DNA from: CALBPI01 sp039033695
Lineage (GTDB): Bacteria; Pseudomonadota; Gammaproteobacteria; Steroidobacterales; Woeseiaceae
Reading direction: 5' to 3'
Length of the DNA stretch: 64,000 bases
NCBI GenBank assembly: GCA_039033695.1
Contig: JBCCCC010000002.1
Location: 1 to 64,000, forward strand
Made by a program: the position numbers and the translations under genes. Positions 59,171-64,000 of the stretch are shown in pieces. The notes under the pieces are model-generated. The model was given only the letters and a program-made list of their open reading frames with translations. It did no database searches and was not told the DNA's origin. Position 1 is the stretch's first letter; every line of letters begins with the position of its first letter.

Positions 59171-61534
59171 GTGGACCCATACGTCATACCTCTAGAGCAG
59201 CTCGGCATGGGCGATGTCGAACGAGTCGGCGGCAAAAACGCTTCGCTCGGCGAGATGATAAGCAACCTGGCCAAGCTCGGGGTGAGTGTACCCGGCGGTT
59301 TTGCCACAACGGCAGATGCCTACCGCACATTCCTCGCCGACAATGGGCTCGACACGCGCATTGCTGACCGGCTGAGCGATCTGGATGTTGATGATATCGC
59401 GGCACTCACGAGCGCTGGTGCGCAGATTCGCGAGTGGATTCGATCCGCTCCTCTTCCAGAGAAGCTGCATGACGATATGGCGGAAGCCTGGGAACGGATG
59501 GCCGGCGGTCGCGACATTGCCGTTGCCGTGCGTTCGTCGGCCACAGCGGAGGACCTGCCGGATGCCTCTTTCGCAGGCCAGCAAGAGACATTTCTGAACA
59601 TCCGTGGCCTGGACAATGTGATTGCTGCGATGCGAGAGGTGTTTGCCTCGCTGTTCAACGACCGCGCCATCGCCTATCGTGTGCACCAGGGCTACTCCCA
59701 CGAGCAGGTGGCTCTATCGGCCGGTATCCAGCACATGGTCCGCAGTGATCGTGGCGCCAGCGGTGTCATGTTTACACTCGATACTGAATCGGGATTCCGC
59801 GACCTGGTATTCATAACGTCATCGTGGGGGCTCGGAGAAACCGTCGTTCAGGGCGCAGTGAACCCCGACGAGTTCTACGTTTATAAGCCCGCCATTCGAG
59901 ATGGTAACTATCCTATTCTCCGTCGCAATCTCGGCAGTAAGGCGATCAAGATGGTGTTTACTGACGAGGCCGAGGCTGGCAAGAGTGTGCAGACGGTGGA
60001 CGTCGACCCCGCAGACAGCCAGCGTTTCTCGCTCAATGACGAGGACATTCTGCAGTTGTCGCGCTACGCACTCACGATCGAAGCGCATTATCAGCGACCC
60101 ATGGACATCGAATGGGGCAAGGATGGCGACGATGGCCAACTCTATATCCTGCAAGCTCGCCCGGAAACCGTTCAGAGCCGCAGCGGCCGGACGCTGCAGC
60201 GTTTCTCGCTGAAGCGACGATCTGATGTGATCTGTCGCGGTCGCAGTATTGGCCAGAAAATCGGCTCGGGCAAAGCGAAAGTTATTCGCGACGTCTCGGA
60301 AATGGCACGCGTGCAAAGCGGCGATGTGCTCGTTGCAGACATGACGGACCCTGACTGGGAACCGGTCATGAAGCGCGCGTCGGCGATCATTACCAATCGT
60401 GGCGGTCGCACCTGCCATGCGGCGATTATTGCGCGTGAGCTTGGGATACCGGCTGTCGTTGGCTGCGCTGACGCTACCGACAAGATCAGCGATGGCGCCG
60501 AGGTTACCGTCTCATGCGCTGAAGGCGATGAAGGCCTGATCTACGACGGCTTGCTTGAATTCGAGAAGCAGCAGATTGAGCTGGATTCGCTGCCGGACAT
60601 TCCGGTCAAAATCATGATGAATGTGGGCAACCCCGATCGTGCATTCGACTTTGCGTCGATCCCTCACCGTGGTGTGGGCCTCGCGCGGCTCGAATTCATT
60701 ATCAACCGCATGATCGGCGTCCACCCGCAGGCGTTGCTTGACTATGCGGCGCTTGATGCGGATACCCGTGAGATGGTTGACGAGCAGATGGCCGGATATC
60801 CAGACCCGATCGAGTTTTTCGTCAGTAAGCTAGCCGAAGGCGTCAGCTCGATTGCGGCAGCTTTTGCACCGCATCCGGTCATTGTTCGGCTATCTGATTT
60901 CAAATCGAACGAGTACGCTAACCTGATCGGCGGCGAGCTCTACGAGCCGAACGAAGAAAACCCGATGCTCGGCTTCCGTGGCGCCGCGCGCTATCTCGAC
61001 AGCGCGTTTCAGCCCTGTTTCGAGCTCGAATGCCGCGCCATCAAGCGCGTCAGAAATGATATGGGCCTGACCAATGTTGAGCTCATGGTGCCGTTTGTGC
61101 GCACAGTATCCCAGGCCCGTGAAGTCACCGAGCTACTGGCCGCGAACGGGCTGGCACGCGGTGAGAACGGTCTTCGGCTTATCATGATGTCTGAGCTGCC
61201 GACCAATGCCCTGCTCGCAGATCAGTATCTTGAGTACTTCGATGGCATGTCGATCGGCTCAAACGACATGACGCAACTCGCGCTCGGCCTGGACCGCGAC
61301 TCCGGATTGATCGCGGATCTGTTCGACGAACGCGACGAGGCAGTCAAAGCGCTTCTGGAAATGACAATCAGCGCCTGCAAGAAAGCCGGCAAGTACGTCG
61401 GTATCTGCGGCCAGGGGCCGTCAGATCACCCCGAACTCGCTCAGTGGTTGCTTGATCAAGGCATCGAAAGCATGTCGCTCAACCCGGATACCGTCATTGA
61501 GACCTGGCTCTATCTAGCCGGTAAATCCGTGTAG
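59171..61534 (+). CDS. ppsA: Phosphoenolpyruvate synthase
   Basis: Makes PEP from pyruvate with ATP for gluconeogenesis. The 787-residue enzyme (E. coli 792) starts from GTG with VIPLEQLGMGDVERVGGKNA, has the ATP-grasp part (VAVRSSATAEDLPDASFAGQQE), the swivelling-domain His416 in NRGGRTCHAAIIARELG and the PEP/pyruvate domain with MIGVHPQAL, SDFKSNEY, IGSNDMTQLALGLDRDSG and GICGQGPSDHP. Growth on amino acids, peptides or deoxyribose-derived carbon, as the window suggests, would need this enzyme. Confidence 0.97.
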   Translation: MDPYVIPLEQLGMGDVERVGGKNASLGEMISNLAKLGVSVPGGFATTADAYRTFLADNGLDTRIADRLSDLDVDDIAALTSAGAQIREWIRSAPLPEKLHDDMAEAWERMAGGRDIAVAVRSSATAEDLPDASFAGQQETFLNIRGLDNVIAAMREVFASLFNDRAIAYRVHQGYSHEQVALSAGIQHMVRSDRGASGVMFTLDTESGFRDLVFITSSWGLGETVVQGAVNPDEFYVYKPAIRDGNYPILRRNLGSKAIKMVFTDEAEAGKSVQTVDVDPADSQRFSLNDEDILQLSRYALTIEAHYQRPMDIEWGKDGDDGQLYILQARPETVQSRSGRTLQRFSLKRRSDVICRGRSIGQKIGSGKAKVIRDVSEMARVQSGDVLVADMTDPDWEPVMKRASAIITNRGGRTCHAAIIARELGIPAVVGCADATDKISDGAEVTVSCAEGDEGLIYDGLLEFEKQQIELDSLPDIPVKIMMNVGNPDRAFDFASIPHRGVGLARLEFIINRMIGVHPQALLDYAALDADTREMVDEQMAGYPDPIEFFVSKLAEGVSSIAAAFAPHPVIVRLSDFKSNEYANLIGGELYEPNEENPMLGFRGAARYLDSAFQPCFELECRAIKRVRNDMGLTNVELMVPFVRTVSQAREVTELLAANGLARGENGLRLIMMSELPTNALLADQYLEYFDGMSIGSNDMTQLALGLDRDSGLIADLFDERDEAVKALLEMTISACKKAGKYVGICGQGPSDHPELAQWLLDQGIESMSLNPDTVIETWLYLAGKSV

Positions 61535-61552
61535 GCAGCAGCAACGCGGTGC

Positions 61553-62287
61553 TTATAGCAAGTCACCGCCGCCTCCATAGCCGCCGCGCTTGCGCCGCCG
61601 CAGACCTGGCAGGATCAGGCCGAGCACGATACCCACGAGCATCACGCCGGCGCCGATAACAAACCAGTGCATGATGCGTTTGCTCGATAGCTCGCTGTTC
61701 TCTTCCTTCACCAACTGCAACTCAATCTGGGTGTCAGTCAGATCCTTGCGCAGTGCAGTATTCTCGCGGTCAATATTGATGACGTTTGCGGCTTTCTGCT
61801 GCAACGCCTGCAGCTCATCGCGCAACCGTCCATTGTCCTGATCTAAGGAAGCGATACGGCGATTTGCCTCAGCGTTCGCCTGCCTGAGATCATCCAGCTC
61901 GCGACCCGCTTCACCGGATTGACTGCGTAACGTCGCCAAGCGCTCTTGCAACGCTGCAAGTTGGCTGCGCGCATCCCGCTGGTTCATCAGATACCGGGTC
62001 AACACAAAGCCAGTCGTATTGCTGGTCGTCAACCGTACTTCGCTATAGCCATTCTGCGAATCGACCGACAGCACTTCTAGTGGCGTCCCGGATGGCAGCA
62101 TGCGCACGATCGCATTGCTAGTGCTAGGCCCGCGACGCATGGTGACTTCAAATTGGTCAGACACATACTGCGTATTGCCTTGCGCGGCGGCTGGGCCGCT
62201 AGTTGCCAGCAGACTCACCGCCACACACCCGACACCTAGCACAGTGGCCAAGGACCAACGTGATACTTTACGTACAATTCTCGTCAT
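61553..62287 (-). CDS. SH3-domain coiled-coil membrane protein (TIGR04211/YgiM-like)
   Basis: A 244-residue protein: signal sequence (about 1-36, ending SGPAAAQ), bacterial SH3 domain (about 38-100, YVSDQFEVTMRRGPSTSNAI), coiled coil (about 105-200, SQLAALQERLATLRSQ), a C-terminal membrane span (MHWFVIGAGVMLVGIVLGLILPGL) and a Gly-rich tail. The layout equals that of E. coli YgiM. It probably links periplasm and inner membrane; function unknown. ATG 62287 has GAGAAG ahead and is preferred over 62308. Confidence 0.88.
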   Translation of the reverse strand: MTRIVRKVSRWSLATVLGVGCVAVSLLATSGPAAAQGNTQYVSDQFEVTMRRGPSTSNAIVRMLPSGTPLEVLSVDSQNGYSEVRLTTSNTTGFVLTRYLMNQRDARSQLAALQERLATLRSQSGEAGRELDDLRQANAEANRRIASLDQDNGRLRDELQALQQKAANVINIDRENTALRKDLTDTQIELQLVKEENSELSSKRIMHWFVIGAGVMLVGIVLGLILPGLRRRKRGGYGGGGDLL

Positions 62288-62381
62288 TTGTCTTCTCAAA
62301 AAACGCATCGTTTCTGGCGCGAAAGAGTAGTCCTAATGCGACGCTTTGTACACTGTCGCCAGCCGGCAACAACGGCAAGCG

Positions 62382-62789
62382 TCAGCCACGCTTACGCGAC
62401 AGGTGGACCAGTGATGCGGCATTGCGCTCCCAGTTTCGACCATCAAATTCGATGATTTCCACATCAGTATCAGCCGCCAGTGCCAGGCAATGTAGATTCA
62501 GGCTGATACCATCCGGGTTGGAGCGCGGCCTGTAGAACGACTTGACGCCGCAACGCGCGCAAAACCAATGCCGTGCAACACCGGTGTTAAAGCGATACTC
62601 GCTCAGCGCCTCTCTTGAGGTGTCGAGCGTGAAGTCAGCTGCCGGAATAATCACACCGACAAAACCAGTCGCCTGGCAAACAGAACAATTGCAGGCGTGG
62701 GCCTGAACGGGCACATCGAGTCGGGCATGGTAGCGCACATCGCCACAATGGCAACCGCCCGTCACGGTGATGCGCGACCGTTCGCTCAT
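62382..62789 (-). CDS. GFA/CENP-V domain zinc protein
   Basis: A 135-residue protein of the GFA family (fold of glutathione-dependent formaldehyde-activating enzyme): GGCHCGDVRYHARL, HACNCSVCQATG and RHWFCARCGVKSFYRP give the paired zinc cysteines. The true substrate of most members is unknown. ATG 62789 overlaps the stop of the upstream methyltransferase gene by 4 bases, which fixes the start. Confidence 0.9.
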   Translation of the reverse strand: MSERSRITVTGGCHCGDVRYHARLDVPVQAHACNCSVCQATGFVGVIIPAADFTLDTSREALSEYRFNTGVARHWFCARCGVKSFYRPRSNPDGISLNLHCLALAADTDVEIIEFDGRNWERNAASLVHLSRKRG

Positions 62790-63403
62790 GCCGTGCACTC
62801 CCACACTAACATCTGATTATTTGCCGGCATATGATAGTGCGACAACTCCAACCAGCCGGCGTCGGCTGCAGCCGCCCGTATCGCCTCGATATCGCGAATA
62901 CCCATCAATGCGCTCTCGCGACGCAATGAGTGATCAAAAGCTGCATTGGAATCACTGGTCGGCTCACCATTGGCATGCATCGGGCCGTAGACGAACAGCA
63001 CGGCGTTAGCACGTGCCAGCGTCTTCGCCACAGAGAAAAACGTCTTGGCTAGTGACCAGCTCATGATATGTAGCGTGTTCACGGTCAGCACCGCATCATA
63101 GTCTGCCGGCAGACTCGCGATTTGCAGATCGTCGCCAACATCCAGCGATTTCGGTGCGAGGATGCGGTCGTAGTCACGGGCTTGCTCGCGCCACGCCATG
63201 ATACTGCGCGTATCGGGCTGCTTGTCGCTGGTCTGCCATTGCCACGACGGCAACTGATCGATCAGGTAAGACGCATGCTGGCCGCTACCACTGCCGATCT
63301 CCAGTAGCCGCCCGCTCGGCGGTAACCATCGCGATAACACATCACCAATGGGTTGCCAGTTTCGTTCGCAGGCCGGTGAGCACCTCAGTGGCAGCATGTT
63401 CAT
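62786..63403 (-). CDS. DUF938 SAM-dependent methyltransferase-like protein
   Basis: A 205-residue protein with a class I methyltransferase core: SPACERNWQPIGDVLSRWL, SAM motif I LLEIGSGSGQHASYL, then WQTSDKQPD, AVLTVNTLHIMSW, LFVYGPMHANGEPTSDSNAAFD and WLELSHYHMPANNQMLVW. These are DUF938 hallmarks. Substrate unknown. ATG 63403 overlaps the orn stop by 4 bases; an upstream start would lie within orn. It is the middle gene of orn - DUF938 - GFA. Confidence 0.9.
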   Translation of the reverse strand: MNMLPLRCSPACERNWQPIGDVLSRWLPPSGRLLEIGSGSGQHASYLIDQLPSWQWQTSDKQPDTRSIMAWREQARDYDRILAPKSLDVGDDLQIASLPADYDAVLTVNTLHIMSWSLAKTFFSVAKTLARANAVLFVYGPMHANGEPTSDSNAAFDHSLRRESALMGIRDIEAIRAAAADAGWLELSHYHMPANNQMLVWECTA

Positions 63404-63987
63404 TCGTCGCGCGATGACGACACCGGTTTCTGGTCTGGCAACCAATGCTCACGATAGTGCGCGAGTTCAGCAATCGAATCGCGAATGTCAGCCAGCGCCA
63501 GGTGCTCGGACTGTTTTTGGATTCCCGCCGCGACACCAGGCGCCCACATTCCCGCGAGGATCTTGAGCGTGCTGACATCGAGGTTTCGGTAATGAAAAAA
63601 CGCCTCCAGTTCGGGCATGTACAGCGCCAAGAACCGACGGTCCTGACAAATACTATTGCCGCACATTGGCGACGAATTGGTCGCCACATGCTGGCGCAAA
63701 AAAGCCAGGGTCGCCCGTTCGGCCTCCGCCTCGTCGGCAGTGCTGTCGCGGACGCGGTCAGTCAGTCCGGATTGACCGTGTTGACGCGTGTTCCACGCAT
63801 CCATGGCTTCCATTCGGCTCTCGGACTGATGTACGGCGATGACAGGTCCTACCGCGACCTCATTGAGAACTGCATCAGTGACGATGGTGGCGATCTCAAT
63901 GATCCGATCTTGCGACGGCGATAATCCGGTCATTTCAAGATCGATCCAGATCAACCGGATTGGGTCTTTTTCTTGCGTATCATCCAT
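63400..63987 (-). CDS. orn: Oligoribonuclease
   Basis: DEDDh exonuclease that degrades dinucleotides and short RNAs, including pGpG from cyclic di-GMP. The 195-residue protein has LIWIDLEMTGL (Asp16, Glu18), IIEIATIVTD, MCGNSICQDRRFL (third Asp), YRNLDVSTLKIL and HLALADIRDSIAEL with the catalytic His and last Asp. It is complete, starting 13 bases from the window edge. Two downstream genes overlap by ATGA junctions and form an operon with it. Confidence 0.97.
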   Translation of the reverse strand: MDDTQEKDPIRLIWIDLEMTGLSPSQDRIIEIATIVTDAVLNEVAVGPVIAVHQSESRMEAMDAWNTRQHGQSGLTDRVRDSTADEAEAERATLAFLRQHVATNSSPMCGNSICQDRRFLALYMPELEAFFHYRNLDVSTLKILAGMWAPGVAAGIQKQSEHLALADIRDSIAELAHYREHWLPDQKPVSSSRDE

Positions 63988-64000
63988 CCTGCAATTGTAG

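Noticed and set aside
1..64000. Mobile elements, prophage, CRISPR arrays, tRNA or rRNA genes
   Set aside because: No transposase, integrase, phage gene, spaced direct repeats or tRNA-like cloverleaf was seen apart from the tmRNA.

Overview
The window looks like chromosomal DNA of a free-living, probably marine gammaproteobacterium. The left end carries the housekeeping order hrcA / nadK-recN / fur / bamE / ratA-rnfH / smpB-ssrA seen in Xanthomonas-like and related lineages, and the tmRNA tag is of the ANDDNYA type. A Woeseia-like or other deep-branching member would fit the abundance of secreted peptidases, lipoproteins and sodium symport, but that placement is inference only. I see no phage, insertion sequence, integron, CRISPR array or tRNA gene; genes are dense and codon use looks uniform.

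Layout. 1-9.7 kb: heat-shock repressor HrcA (cut at the left edge), NAD kinase, RecN, Fur, BamE, an operon of a sodium-dependent transporter with ratA and rnfH, SmpB, a lipoprotein RidA homologue without the catalytic Arg, the tmRNA gene, and a secreted protein of unknown function. 9.8-12.9 kb: pyrC, a small heat-shock gene with a sigma-32-like promoter and a ROSE-like RNA thermometer, and a secreted amidohydrolase.

12.9-28.1 kb is the most distinctive part: a nucleoside scavenging island in several short transcription units. It holds tdk, upp - secreted beta-propeller - cdd, an operon of phosphoribosyltransferase - deoA - nupC-type transporter, a divergent paralogous phosphoribosyltransferase with a PfkB adenosine-type kinase, the operon deoD - deoC - aldehyde dehydrogenase - catalytically empty aldehyde dehydrogenase half, a lipoprotein nucleoside-type deaminase, and deoB. 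Together they could import nucleosides, split them, turn deoxyribose into glyceraldehyde 3-phosphate and acetaldehyde, oxidise the aldehyde, and re-use the bases.

28-48 kb: a saccharopine-dehydrogenase-like reductase; a translationally coupled three-gene signalling operon (PAS histidine kinase, HDOD response regulator, degenerate HD-GYP response regulator); a coupled lipoprotein pair; Kbp (BON-LysM) and dodecin; an NlpC/P60 lipoprotein; an M61-like peptidase; a Ycf46-type AAA ATPase; several small unknown proteins; an M28 lipoprotein peptidase; Dps; a YkvA protein; and the tail-specific protease Prc. 48-56 kb: an RND efflux operon with one lipoprotein adaptor and two different RND permeases, preceded by an inverted repeat over its likely promoter. 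56-64 kb: a coiled-coil unknown, a DUF1249 protein, divergent ppsR/ppsA, an SH3-coiled-coil membrane protein, and a coupled trio orn - DUF938 methyltransferase - GFA-type zinc protein.
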